Assembly (NCBI RefSeq): GCF_003584645.1
Contig: NZ_AP017928.1
Location: 5,779,501-5,843,500 of the forward strand
Source of the DNA: Methylocaldum marinum
Lineage (GTDB): Bacteria; Pseudomonadota; Gammaproteobacteria; Methylococcales; Methylococcaceae
Length of the DNA: 64,000 nucleotides
Reading direction: 5' to 3'
Part shown: piece by piece, positions 19,118-27,186 of the stretch
Layout: every line of letters starts with the position of its first letter
Position numbering within the stretch: the stretch's first letter is position 1
The notes under the pieces: model-generated
Told to the model about the DNA's origin: nothing
Seen by the model: the letters and a program-made list of their open reading frames with translations, nothing else
Databases searched by the model: none
Made by a program: the position numbers and the translations under genes

Positions 19118-19690
19118 ATGGCCAATCCAGCGATTAGACCCGCGACCTACGAAGACCTACTCGCCCTTCCGTCCAATCTGGTGGGGGAAATCGTTTACGG
19201 GCGCCTGATCACCCATCCCCGTCCGGCGCCGCGCCATGCGCGGGCATCGTCGAATCTCGGGGTTCGCATCGGCGGTCCTTTCGATCTGGGTGATGGCGGC
19301 CCCGGCGGCTGGTGGATCCTGGACGAGCCGGAGCTTCATCTCGGTGAGCATGTCCTGGTGCCGGATCTGGCCGGATGGCGGCGGGAGCGGATGCCTCGCC
19401 TGCCGGATGTCGCCTGGTTCGAATGCGTTCCGGACTGGGTTTGCGAAGTGCTGTCGCCGCCTACGGCCCGCGACGACCGCGCCGAAAAGCTGCCGCTCTA
19501 CGGCTCCCTGGGCGTGGCCCACGCCTGGCTGGTCGATCCGGACACGCGGGTTCTCGAGGCCTACGAAAACCAGCAGGGGCGCTGGTTGCTGGCACAGACC
19601 CATGCCGGCGACAGCCGGGTTTCCGTCCCGCCCTTCGAAGCCCGTCGAATGGGCGCTGGGGGAACTGTGGGCGGATTAGTTGCCACGTAA
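19118..19690 (+). CDS. Uma2 family (DUF820) PD-(D/E)XK nuclease-like protein, probably frameshifted at its C-terminus
   Basis: The 190-residue product matches the Uma2 family: N-terminal TYEDLLALPS, then VPDLAGWRRERMP and PDWVCEVLSPPTARDDRAEKL (Asp~89, Glu~113), with a downstream KLPLYGSLGVAHAWLVDP. The fold belongs to the restriction-endonuclease superfamily, but cellular roles are mostly unknown. Near 19643 one extra C appears to shift the frame: the other frame would end VEWALGELWAD with TAG at 19677-19679, a typical Uma2 ending, instead of the present Gly-rich tail. It interrupts the usual ruvA-ruvB pair. Confidence 0.8.
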   Translation: MANPAIRPATYEDLLALPSNLVGEIVYGRLITHPRPAPRHARASSNLGVRIGGPFDLGDGGPGGWWILDEPELHLGEHVLVPDLAGWRRERMPRLPDVAWFECVPDWVCEVLSPPTARDDRAEKLPLYGSLGVAHAWLVDPDTRVLEAYENQQGRWLLAQTHAGDSRVSVPPFEARRMGAGGTVGGLVAT

Positions 19691-19709
19691 AACAGATTGT
19701 ATTTTGACC

Positions 19710-20738
19710 ATGCCCACTCACCGTCTCATCAATCCCGCCGGCTCCCCGGACGAAGACGCAGTCGACCGCGCCATACGTCCGCGCCGTCTGGACGACTACA
19801 TCGGCCAGGCGGCCATGCGCGAGCAGATGGCGATCTTCATTCAAGCGGCCCTGGCGCGGCGCGAAGCGTTGGATCACGTCCTTATTTTCGGCCCGCCGGG
19901 ACTCGGCAAAACGACCCTCGCCAACATCATCGCCAACGAAATGGGCGTCAGCCTGCGCCAGACTTCCGGGCCGGTTCTGGAGAAGGCGGGGGATTTGGCG
20001 GCATTGCTGACCAATCTGGAGCCGCGCGATGTTCTTTTCATCGACGAAATCCATCGCTTGAGCCCGATGGTGGAGGAGGTTCTCTACCCGGCGATGGAGG
20101 ATTACCAGATCGACATCATGATCGGCGAAGGTCCGGCGGCACGTTCGATCAAGCTGGATATCCCGCCGTTTACCCTGATCGGTGCGACGACACGGGCGGG
20201 ACTTTTGACGTCGCCTTTGCGCGACCGATTTGGGATCGTCCACCGCCTGGAGTTTTACACGCCCGAGGAATTGGCTCAGATCGTCAACCGCTCGGCCAAA
20301 ATTCTCGGCGTTGAAATGAGTCCCGAAGGCGCTCGCGAAATCGCGCGCCGCTCGCGCGGAACGCCACGTATCGCCAACCGGCTATTGCGGCGGGTTCGGG
20401 ATTTCGCGGAAGTCATGGCGGACGGCCGGGTAACCGCCGAGGTGGCTGGAAAAGCGCTGGAAATGTTGAACGTCGACCAAAACGGCTTCGACCAGCTCGA
20501 CCGGAAGCTGCTGCGTACCATGATCGAGAAATTCGAAGGTGGGCCGGTTGGACTGGACAATATCGCTGCCGCGATCAGCGAAGAACGTGGCACGATCGAG
20601 GACGTTCTGGAACCTTACCTGATTCAGCAAGGCTTCATCATGCGCACGCCGAGGGGGCGGGTTGCGACGCGCACGGCCTATCTTCATTTCGGCCTGGAGC
20701 CGCCGAAGTCGGTGCCGATGAACGAACAGCTGTTTTGA
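19710..20738 (+). CDS. ruvB: Holliday junction branch migration ATPase RuvB
   Basis: RuvB is the AAA+ motor of branch migration. Walker A FGPPGLGKTTLAN (~residue 58), Walker B LFIDEIHRLSP (~109), ATTRAGLLTSPLRDRFG sensor/arginine finger region and a C-terminal winged helix (RTPRGRVATRTAYLHFGL) are all present. The ATG at 19710 gives 342 residues; a TTG ten codons upstream is possible but less like the family. It is separated from ruvA by the uma2-like gene. Confidence 0.97.
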   Translation: MPTHRLINPAGSPDEDAVDRAIRPRRLDDYIGQAAMREQMAIFIQAALARREALDHVLIFGPPGLGKTTLANIIANEMGVSLRQTSGPVLEKAGDLAALLTNLEPRDVLFIDEIHRLSPMVEEVLYPAMEDYQIDIMIGEGPAARSIKLDIPPFTLIGATTRAGLLTSPLRDRFGIVHRLEFYTPEELAQIVNRSAKILGVEMSPEGAREIARRSRGTPRIANRLLRRVRDFAEVMADGRVTAEVAGKALEMLNVDQNGFDQLDRKLLRTMIEKFEGGPVGLDNIAAAISEERGTIEDVLEPYLIQQGFIMRTPRGRVATRTAYLHFGLEPPKSVPMNEQLF

Positions 20739-20774
20739 CCAATCGCATTTCCGGATCGAGGTTTCCAAACCAGC

Positions 20775-20852
20775 ATGAGCCAGTTGTATCAAAATAGACC
20801 CGCCGCAAGCTCACATCCTCATCCTCATCCTCATCTGCATCGAATTGTATGA
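20775..20852 (+). CDS. Possible His/Pro-rich 25-residue leader peptide coupled to ybgC
   Basis: An ATG-initiated ORF reads through a CATCCT microsatellite to give alternating His-Pro (SSHPHPHPHLHRIV) and stops with TGA overlapping the ybgC ATG (ATGA). The bases just upstream of the ybgC start show no Shine-Dalgarno sequence, so ybgC could be translated by coupling from this ORF, which has a modest GAGG about 12 bases before its ATG. Alternatively the repeat is a neutral microsatellite and the ORF is incidental. Confidence 0.4.
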   Translation: MSQLYQNRPAASSHPHPHPHLHRIV

Positions 20853-21253
20853 GTTTTCGCTGGCCGATCCGGGTGTATTACGAAGACACCGACGCCGGCG
20901 GTGTCGTTTACCATGCCAGCTATCTCAGATTCTTTGAGCGTGCCAGGACCGAGTTTCTTCGGTCATTGGGATTCGAGCAGGACGATCTCAGGACTCGATA
21001 CGGTATCTTGTTCGCCGTGCGCTCGATGCAGATCGATTATGTGAAAGCGGCCCGATTCAACGAAATGCTCTGGGTGTCTGCCGAAGTGGAGCAATTGAAA
21101 TCGGCGAGCCTGAGCTTCAAACAACTGGCCATGCGGCAGGATGACCAGCTCGTGTGCGAGGCACGGGTGCGCGTCGTTTGTCTCGTCGCCGAAACCTTCC
21201 GGCCCACGGCCATTCCAGATTTTTTGTTGCAACGGTTAAAAAATGACCTCTGA
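20849..21253 (+). CDS. ybgC: Tol-Pal associated acyl-CoA thioesterase YbgC
   Basis: YbgC is a 4-hydroxybenzoyl-CoA-type hot-dog thioesterase encoded at the head of the tol-pal operon. The 134-residue protein has the active-site motif YEDTDAGGVVYHASYLRFFERART at about residues 11-34, read here in two parts: DTDAGGVVYH and YLRFFERART. It overlaps tolQ by 11 bases. It acts in the cytoplasm on acyl-CoA substrates; the link to envelope function is known for the family but not mechanistically resolved. Confidence 0.95.
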   Translation: MSFRWPIRVYYEDTDAGGVVYHASYLRFFERARTEFLRSLGFEQDDLRTRYGILFAVRSMQIDYVKAARFNEMLWVSAEVEQLKSASLSFKQLAMRQDDQLVCEARVRVVCLVAETFRPTAIPDFLLQRLKNDL

Positions 21254-21920
21254 ACTCTCCATATTCAAGTTAATCACCGAAGCGAGCCCGGTCGTCCAGA
21301 TCGTAATGCTCATTCTGGTTTTGGCATCGGTCATTTCGTGGACCTTCATTTTCTCGAAATACAAGGAGATCCGGCGTGCCGAGGATACTTCGGAGGAGTT
21401 CGAAGAACGCTTTTGGTCAGGGATAGACCTTGCCGATCTTTACCGGCAACTGACCCGTGAGGATCACGGAACCGAAGGACTGGAAAACATCTTCATGGCA
21501 GGATTCAAGGAATTCGCGCGGCTCCGGCAGCAGCCGAATATCGGCCCCGACGCGGTGATGGAGGGAACGCAGCGAGTGATGCGCGTGGCCTTGAACCGCG
21601 AGCTGGAGAACTTGGACGAGCGCTTGCCGTTTCTCGCCACGGTCGGTTCCACGAGTCCGTATGTAGGACTGTTCGGCACCGTGTGGGGCATCATGAACTC
21701 GTTCCGATCGCTCGGCAATGTCAAGCAGGCGACCCTAGCGATGGTGGCGCCCGGCATTTCCGAAGCCTTGGTGGCGACCGCCATGGGCTTGTTTGCCGCG
21801 ATTCCGGCGGTCATGGCCTACAACCGCTATTCGACCGACATCGGGCGGCTGGCCAATCGGTACGAAGCATTCACCGAAGAATTCTTGAGCTTACTGCATC
21901 GTCAGGCACATACAAAATGA
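21243..21920 (+). CDS. tolQ: Tol-Pal system proton channel TolQ
   Basis: TolQ with TolR forms the inner-membrane proton-driven motor that energises TolA. The 225-residue protein has three hydrophobic segments (about 15-37, 135-157, 170-192) and the conserved VGSTSPYVGLFGTVWGIM region in the second segment. The ATG overlaps the end of ybgC, and the stop overlaps tolR (ATGA), so translation is coupled along the operon. Confidence 0.97.
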   Translation: MTSELSIFKLITEASPVVQIVMLILVLASVISWTFIFSKYKEIRRAEDTSEEFEERFWSGIDLADLYRQLTREDHGTEGLENIFMAGFKEFARLRQQPNIGPDAVMEGTQRVMRVALNRELENLDERLPFLATVGSTSPYVGLFGTVWGIMNSFRSLGNVKQATLAMVAPGISEALVATAMGLFAAIPAVMAYNRYSTDIGRLANRYEAFTEEFLSLLHRQAHTK

Positions 21921-22363
21921 ACGCATCAACCGGGGGAGGCGGACGCGGCCGACGCCGCAGGCCCATGGCCGAAATCAACGTCGTGCCTTATATCGACGTC
22001 ACTTTGGTGCTCTTGATCATCTTCATGGTGACGGCTCCGCTGCTCCAAACCGGGGTCGACGTTGACCTTCCACAGGCCGAGGCCAGAACCGTCGATCCGC
22101 AACAGGATCTGCCCATCATCGTATCGATCGATGCCGAGGGCCGATTATTCGTGGACGCCGGCAATGAGGAAGACGTTGAAGTCGATTCCGATGAACTGAA
22201 CGTGAGAGTCATGGATGCTCTGCGGCGGAAGCCGGGGCTCCCGGTCCTGATCCGGGGCGACAGAACCGTGGATTACGGCAAAGTCGTCATAGTCATGGCT
22301 TCGCTTAAAAACGCGGGCGTTCCGAGCGTTGGTCTGATGACGAGCCCGGTCAGGGACGAATGA
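21917..22363 (+). CDS. tolR: Tol-Pal system protein TolR
   Basis: TolR is an ExbD/TolR-family single-pass inner-membrane protein. The 148-residue product starts inside the tolQ stop codon. After a Gly/Arg-rich N-terminus comes MAEINVVPYIDVTLVLLIIF with the key membrane Asp (~residue 29) expected for proton conduction, then a periplasmic domain (LPVLIRGDRTVDYGKVV). It overlaps tolA by ATGA. Confidence 0.97.
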   Translation: MNASTGGGGRGRRRRPMAEINVVPYIDVTLVLLIIFMVTAPLLQTGVDVDLPQAEARTVDPQQDLPIIVSIDAEGRLFVDAGNEEDVEVDSDELNVRVMDALRRKPGLPVLIRGDRTVDYGKVVIVMASLKNAGVPSVGLMTSPVRDE

Positions 22364-23694
22364 TTCATCGCGATTACAAACGATATCGCGGCCCGTTTGG
22401 GCTGTCCCTCGCGCTGCATATCGCTCTGATCCTGCTTTTCGCGGTTCGGTTCGATTTCGTTAAGCCTGTCGAACAGCCTCCGCAGCCGGAAATCATTCAA
22501 GCGATTGCGGTCGACGAGTTGCAGATCGAGCGCGGCCGGCAAGCCAAGCGGGACGAGGAACAAGCCCGCCGGGAAAGGCTGGCAGAGGAAAGGCGCGCTC
22601 GGGAAGAAGCCGAGCGCCGAAAACAGGCCGAGGCCGCCGAGGCCGAACGGCAAGCCGAACTGGAGGCCCAGCGCAAAGCCGAGGCGGAGGAAAGGGAACG
22701 TCTGGAGCAGGCCAAGCGCCTCGCAGACCAGAAACGCAAAGCCGACGCATCCAGGCAAGCCGAGCTGGAAGCCAAGCGCAAGGCGGAGGAACAGGCTCTG
22801 CGCAAAGCCGAGGCTGAAGCGAAGAAACGCCAGGAGGAAGATCGCCGCCGGGCCGAGGAAGAAGCGAAGCGGAAGGCCGAGGCCAAGCAGAAGGCCGAGG
22901 CAAAACGGAAAGCCGAGCTGGAGGCTAAGCAGACGGCCGAAGCGGAAGCCAAGCGTAAGGCTGAGGCCGAGGCAAAACGGAAGGCCGAACTGGAGGCTAG
23001 GCAAAAGGCTGAGGCGGAAGCCAAACGCAAGGCCGAGCAGGAAGCCAGGCAGAAGGCGGAAGCGGAAGCCAAACGGAAAGCGGAATTGGAGGCGAAGCGC
23101 AAGGCCGAGCAGGAAGCCAGGCAGAAGGCGGAAGCGGAAGCCAAACGGAAAGCGGAATTGGAGGCGAAGCACAAGGCCGAGCAGGAAGCCAGGCAGAAGG
23201 CGGAAGCGGAAGCCAAACGGAAAGCCGAATTGGAGGCGAAGCGCAAGGCCGAGCAGGAAGCCAAGCAGAAGGCCGAGGCGAAACGAAAGGCCGCGGAAGC
23301 AGAAGCTAAGCGCAAAGCCCAAGAAGAAGCGCGGCGTAAAGCCGAACTCGTGGCCGCGCTGGAAGAGGAACAAGCACAACAAAGCGCGCGTGCCGCCGAG
23401 AAAGCGGCACAAAGTGCAGCGGAAGCATGGCTTCGGAACAAAATCAAACCGAAAGTGGAGCGCTCGTGGCTTCGTCCGCCGTCCGCCAAGAGCGGGCTGT
23501 CCTGTATAATTCAAGTCCGCTTGCTGCCGGGCGGTGAGGTGGCTGAAGTCCACGTGGTCAGTAGTAGCGGCGACGCCATGTTCGACCGGTCCGCCGAAGC
23601 TGCCGTGCGCAAAGCTTCGCCTTTGCCATGGCCCCCTGATCAAAAGGTGGCGGAACAGCTCCGCTCATTCAAGTTCACATTCAAGCCCGAATAA
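22360..23694 (+). CDS. tolA: Cell envelope protein TolA
   Basis: TolA spans the periplasm from the TolQR motor to Pal/TolB. The 444 residues comprise an N-terminal membrane anchor (~13-35), a very long Ala/Lys/Glu-rich helical domain (~60-345) and a C-terminal TonB-like domain with LSCIIQVRLLPGGEVAEV and DRSAEAAVRKASPLPWP. The helical domain is built of degenerate KAEAEAKRKAELEAK-type units, including three near-identical 24-residue copies (see repeat). Length is close to the E. coli protein. Confidence 0.96.
   Translation: MIHRDYKRYRGPFGLSLALHIALILLFAVRFDFVKPVEQPPQPEIIQAIAVDELQIERGRQAKRDEEQARRERLAEERRAREEAERRKQAEAAEAERQAELEAQRKAEAEERERLEQAKRLADQKRKADASRQAELEAKRKAEEQALRKAEAEAKKRQEEDRRRAEEEAKRKAEAKQKAEAKRKAELEAKQTAEAEAKRKAEAEAKRKAELEARQKAEAEAKRKAEQEARQKAEAEAKRKAELEAKRKAEQEARQKAEAEAKRKAELEAKHKAEQEARQKAEAEAKRKAELEAKRKAEQEAKQKAEAKRKAAEAEAKRKAQEEARRKAELVAALEEEQAQQSARAAEKAAQSAAEAWLRNKIKPKVERSWLRPPSAKSGLSCIIQVRLLPGGEVAEVHVVSSSGDAMFDRSAEAAVRKASPLPWPPDQKVAEQLRSFKFTFKPE
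23029..23292 (+). repeat. 72-bp in-frame tandem repeat in tolA
   Basis: Units beginning AAGGCCGAGCAG start at 23029, 23101, 23173 and 23245, exactly 72 bases apart. The first three copies differ by only a few bases, and the fourth diverges after about 36 bases. Each unit encodes 24 residues of the helical stalk. The near-identity at third codon positions indicates recent duplication, so stalk length may vary between strains and assemblies may collapse the array. Confidence 0.93.
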
Positions 23695-23712
23695 TTCTTG
23701 TCCAGGTGTTTG

Positions 23713-25002
23713 ATGAATAGACGATTTCGCAGCGTTTTCCTTTTGAGCACCCTGCTCATGCTCTTTAGCGGTTTGGCGCGCTCCGAACTGAACGTGGAAA
23801 TTACTCAAGGCGTCGAAGGGGCCATGCCGATCGCCGTGGTGCCTTTCGGTCAGCAAATTTTGCAGGGCGACAACATCGGCAGCATCGTTGCCGCCGATTT
23901 GGCACGTAGCGGCCGTTTCAAGCCTTTGCCGGAAAACGAAATGCTGGAAACGCCGACGGCGCCGGAGCAGGTTCGATTCCGGAGTTGGCAAGTGTTGGGG
24001 CAGGATCATCTGGTCATAGGGCGGGTACAGCTCGGTGCCGGCAGCCAGTACGAGGCCGAGTTTTTCCTGTACGATGCGATAAAAGAATCGCTGCTGACCA
24101 GCGCCCGAATCCCGTTCAATGCGCCGGAGTCGCGCCGCACCGCGCACCGTATCGCCGACATCATTTATCAGCATTTGACCGGAGAGCCCGGCGCGTTCGC
24201 TACTCGTGTGGCGTACGTGACCGTGACCGGCAGCGGTCCTCGCGATCGGCAGTACCGTCTCCAAATCGCCGATACCGACGGACATAACCCGCAAACCATC
24301 ATCAGCTCGGTCGAACCGATCATGTCCCCGGCTTGGTCGCCGGATGGCAAACGGATCGCTTACGTCTCGTTCGAGAATAAGGCCTCGGCTATCTTCGTCC
24401 AGGCCCTCACGACGGGAGAACGTCAGAAGGTGTCCGACGCGCCGGGCATCAACGGGGCTCCAGCCTGGTCGCCGGATGGTTCTCGGTTGGCAATGACCCT
24501 ATCCAAGGATGGCAACCCCGATGTTTACGTGATGAGCTTGGCGTCCCGCTCTTTACGCCGGATTACGGATCACATCGGCATCGATACCGAGCCGAATTGG
24601 TCACCGGACGGCAGTAGCATCGTATTCACTTCGGACCGCGGCGGAAAACCGCAGCTCTATATCGTTTCCTCCTCCGGCGGACCGGCGCAGCGTTTGACCT
24701 ATGAGGGGGAATACAACGCGCGCGGCGTTTTCTCGCCCGACGGGCGCAGCATCGCAATGGTCCACGGCAACGGCGGCGACTACCGGATCGCCGTGATGGA
24801 CTTGCAAACTCGGGCTTTGCGCGTGCTGACCAAGGGACGGCTGGATGAATCTCCAGGTTTTGCGCCTAACGGGAGCATGATTCTTTACGCCTCGAAGAGG
24901 GGCGGCGTGGGACGGTTGGCGGCCGTTTCAATAGACGGCAGAGTTCAGCAGAGTCTTCGCATCGACAGCGGACAGGTGCGTGAACCGGCGTGGTCCCCGT
25001 AA
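23713..25002 (+). CDS. tolB: Tol-Pal periplasmic beta-propeller TolB
   Basis: TolB is a periplasmic protein that binds Pal and TolA. The ATG at 23713, preceded by AGGTG, yields a 429-residue precursor with a signal peptide (~1-23, ending SGLARS) and then the alpha/beta N-domain. The C-terminal six-bladed propeller is marked by recurring AWSPDGKRIAYVS, AWSPDGSRLAMT, NWSPDGSSIVFTS and VFSPDGRSIAMV motifs. A TTG five codons upstream is a possible but poorer start. Confidence 0.96.
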   Translation: MNRRFRSVFLLSTLLMLFSGLARSELNVEITQGVEGAMPIAVVPFGQQILQGDNIGSIVAADLARSGRFKPLPENEMLETPTAPEQVRFRSWQVLGQDHLVIGRVQLGAGSQYEAEFFLYDAIKESLLTSARIPFNAPESRRTAHRIADIIYQHLTGEPGAFATRVAYVTVTGSGPRDRQYRLQIADTDGHNPQTIISSVEPIMSPAWSPDGKRIAYVSFENKASAIFVQALTTGERQKVSDAPGINGAPAWSPDGSRLAMTLSKDGNPDVYVMSLASRSLRRITDHIGIDTEPNWSPDGSSIVFTSDRGGKPQLYIVSSSGGPAQRLTYEGEYNARGVFSPDGRSIAMVHGNGGDYRIAVMDLQTRALRVLTKGRLDESPGFAPNGSMILYASKRGGVGRLAAVSIDGRVQQSLRIDSGQVREPAWSP

Positions 25003-25092
25003 GCCTGAATCAGCGAATTTTGCGCGAATGGCGGAAGCTTGGAAAAGGAACAGTAGGTCGATTTTTTATCTTCTTGCGAGTGGGGAATACAC

Positions 25093-25680
25093 ATGAAACT
25101 TGTAAAAACCGGATTGGTCGTCGCTATGATGACGCTAATCCTGAGCGGTTGTGGCTCCAAGGGGGGCGTGCAGCAGGAGGCCGGTCCCGAAGCCGGCATG
25201 GAAGGCGGTCCCGGCGGCCCGGAGATCAGTAAGTACGGTGAAGACGTGGACGGCGGGCAGTACGGCACCGGTTATGGCACTGAATACGGTACCGGCACCG
25301 GTTATGGTACCGGCGATCCGATGCTGGACGATCTCTCAAGTCCTTTGTCCAAGCGAGTCATTTATTTTATGTACGACAGTTACGAAGTGCTGCCGGAGTA
25401 TCAGCAGGTCGTCACTGCCCATGCGAACTATCTGGCTTCTCATCCTGAGCGTACTGTCATCCTGGAAGGGCACGCCGACGAGCGGGGGTCTCCCGAGTAC
25501 AACATCGCGCTGGGCGAGCAGCGGGCCAAGGCCATAGCCAAGATGATGCAGTTCCAGGGCGTTAATGATGGCCAAGTCCAGGTAGTCAGCTTCGGCGAGG
25601 AAAAACCTGCCGTATCGGGCCATGACGAATCTGCCTGGCAGCAGAATCGTCGGGTGGAAATTTCCTATTCGGGACGTTAG
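25093..25680 (+). CDS. pal: Peptidoglycan-associated lipoprotein Pal
   Basis: Pal is an outer-membrane lipoprotein that binds peptidoglycan. The 195 residues start with a lipoprotein signal whose lipobox is ILSGC (Cys~20). A Gly/Tyr/Thr-rich linker follows (TGYGTEYGTGTGYGTG, ~65-80), which is longer and more repetitive than in E. coli. The OmpA-like domain has ILEGHADERGSPEYN (~126-140) and the NRRVEISY ending. It lies between tolB and cpoB. Confidence 0.96.
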   Translation: MKLVKTGLVVAMMTLILSGCGSKGGVQQEAGPEAGMEGGPGGPEISKYGEDVDGGQYGTGYGTEYGTGTGYGTGDPMLDDLSSPLSKRVIYFMYDSYEVLPEYQQVVTAHANYLASHPERTVILEGHADERGSPEYNIALGEQRAKAIAKMMQFQGVNDGQVQVVSFGEEKPAVSGHDESAWQQNRRVEISYSGR

Positions 25681-25684
25681 CCCT

Positions 25685-26524
25685 ATGTATCTAAGAAAGC
25701 CGGTTTTTACATTGCTGTTCTTCGGATCGCTACATGCAACGGTTTCGGCCACCCAACAGTACGACCAGATGTACGATCGAAGGTACGATCAGAGCCAAGC
25801 CGGCTATGGGGTGCCGACCCTCGAGGAGCGTGTTTCCCAGTTGGAAAAGCGCGTCTCGGGCAATACCTTGATGGAGATGTTCAACAGGATGGAACAGTTG
25901 CAGGCGGAAGTGCTCAAGCTCCGCGGTGAAAACGAGGAGTTGGCGCATCAGCTGGAAGAGCTGAAAAAGCAGCAACGAACCCTATATACGGATCTGGACG
26001 AGCGTATCCAACAGTTATCGGCAGGCGGCGAGTCCGGAGCGCCGCAGGCGCCTCTCGATCAGTCCGCGTGGCCGGACGGCACGGCCACGACGGAAGCGAC
26101 CGCGCCCCAGGTGCCCGTTTCGCCCGGAGATCCCGCAAATCGCCAGGCGGCCTACCAAAAGGCTTTCAATATATTGAAAGAAGGAAAATATCCGGAAGCA
26201 ATCAAGGAATTCAAAAGCTTCATCGCGGCTTATCCGAGCGGCGAATACGCTGATAATGCGCACTACTGGCTTGCCGAAGCGTATTATGTCAGTCGCGACT
26301 TCAATACCTCGCGCGACATCTTCCGCAGACTGATCAAGGATTTTCCGCAGAGCGCAAAAGTGCCGGACGCTCTGTTGAAGATCGGTTTCATCGAGTACGA
26401 AACCGGACAGAAGGCGAATGCAAAGGAACTGCTCACCGAGGTAGTCAAGCGTTACCCTGGCTCCAGCGCCGCCAAGATGGCGGAGAAGCGGCTGGATAAG
26501 CTACGGCAAGAAGCAAAGCGCTGA
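25685..26524 (+). CDS. cpoB: Cell division coordinator CpoB (YbgF)
   Basis: CpoB is a periplasmic protein that coordinates PBP1B with the Tol machine. The ATG at 25685, four bases after pal, gives a 279-residue precursor with a signal peptide (~1-20). An N-terminal trimerising coiled coil follows (LEERVSQLEKRVSG to ~110), then a Pro/Ala/Thr-rich linker and C-terminal TPRs (AYQKAFNILKEGKYPEAI, NAHYWLAEAYYVSRDF, PDALLKIGFIEYE). It closes the Tol-Pal operon. Confidence 0.95.
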   Translation: MYLRKPVFTLLFFGSLHATVSATQQYDQMYDRRYDQSQAGYGVPTLEERVSQLEKRVSGNTLMEMFNRMEQLQAEVLKLRGENEELAHQLEELKKQQRTLYTDLDERIQQLSAGGESGAPQAPLDQSAWPDGTATTEATAPQVPVSPGDPANRQAAYQKAFNILKEGKYPEAIKEFKSFIAAYPSGEYADNAHYWLAEAYYVSRDFNTSRDIFRRLIKDFPQSAKVPDALLKIGFIEYETGQKANAKELLTEVVKRYPGSSAAKMAEKRLDKLRQEAKR

Positions 26525-26544
26525 TTTTTGGCAACACCTGATAA

Positions 26545-27186
26545 GTGAATCAACTTCGAGTAACCGAAATTTTCTATTCCCTGCAAGGGGAATCCCGCAC
26601 TGTAGGATTGCCGACAGTCTTCGTCCGTTTAACGGGGTGTCCGCTGCGTTGTGTGTATTGCGACACGGCTTACGCCTTTACCGGCGGTCGCAAGATGTCT
26701 ATCGATGAAATCCTGGATGAAGTCGGGTCGTATCATCCATGCTATGTGACCGTCACCGGCGGCGAGCCCTTGGCCCAGCGCGGGTGTTTCACCTTGCTGG
26801 ACGCTCTGATCGAAAAGGGCTACGAGGTCTCGCTGGAAACCAGCGGCGCTTTGGACGTGTCGGAAGTCAATCCGAGGGTCGTGAAGGTTCTGGACCTCAA
26901 GACGCCCTCGTCCGGCGAAGCGTCGAAGAATCTCTATCGAAACCTGGACTTTCTCGACCGGAAGGATCAGCTCAAACTCGTTATCATGAACGAAGAGGAT
27001 TACGAGTGGGCCAAGGCCGCCATGAAGGAATATCGTCTAGTCGATCGCTGTGAAGTGCTTTTCTCGCCGGCCATGGGCGCGCAAAATCCGACGGAACTCG
27101 CCGAGAAAATCTTGCGCGATCGTTTGCCCGTTCGCTTTCAAATACAGCTACATAAGATCCTATGGGGCGATGCACCCGGACGCTGA
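26545..27186 (+). CDS. queE: 7-carboxy-7-deazaguanine synthase QueE
   Basis: QueE is a radical SAM enzyme that converts 6-carboxytetrahydropterin to 7-carboxy-7-deazaguanine in queuosine/preQ0 synthesis. The 213-residue product (GTG start) has the cluster motif GCPLRCVYCDTAY (C-X3-C-X2-C, residues ~31-38) and the SAM-binding VTVTGGEPLAQRG. It overlaps queC by one base and follows the tol-pal genes, a common gammaproteobacterial order. Confidence 0.95.
   Translation: MNQLRVTEIFYSLQGESRTVGLPTVFVRLTGCPLRCVYCDTAYAFTGGRKMSIDEILDEVGSYHPCYVTVTGGEPLAQRGCFTLLDALIEKGYEVSLETSGALDVSEVNPRVVKVLDLKTPSSGEASKNLYRNLDFLDRKDQLKLVIMNEEDYEWAKAAMKEYRLVDRCEVLFSPAMGAQNPTELAEKILRDRLPVRFQIQLHKILWGDAPGR

Noticed and set aside
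22273..23643. Long minus-strand open frame antisense to tolR/tolA rich in Phe, Leu and Gly
   Set aside because: It mirrors the repetitive Ala/Lys/Glu codons of tolA; no start signal or family similarity.
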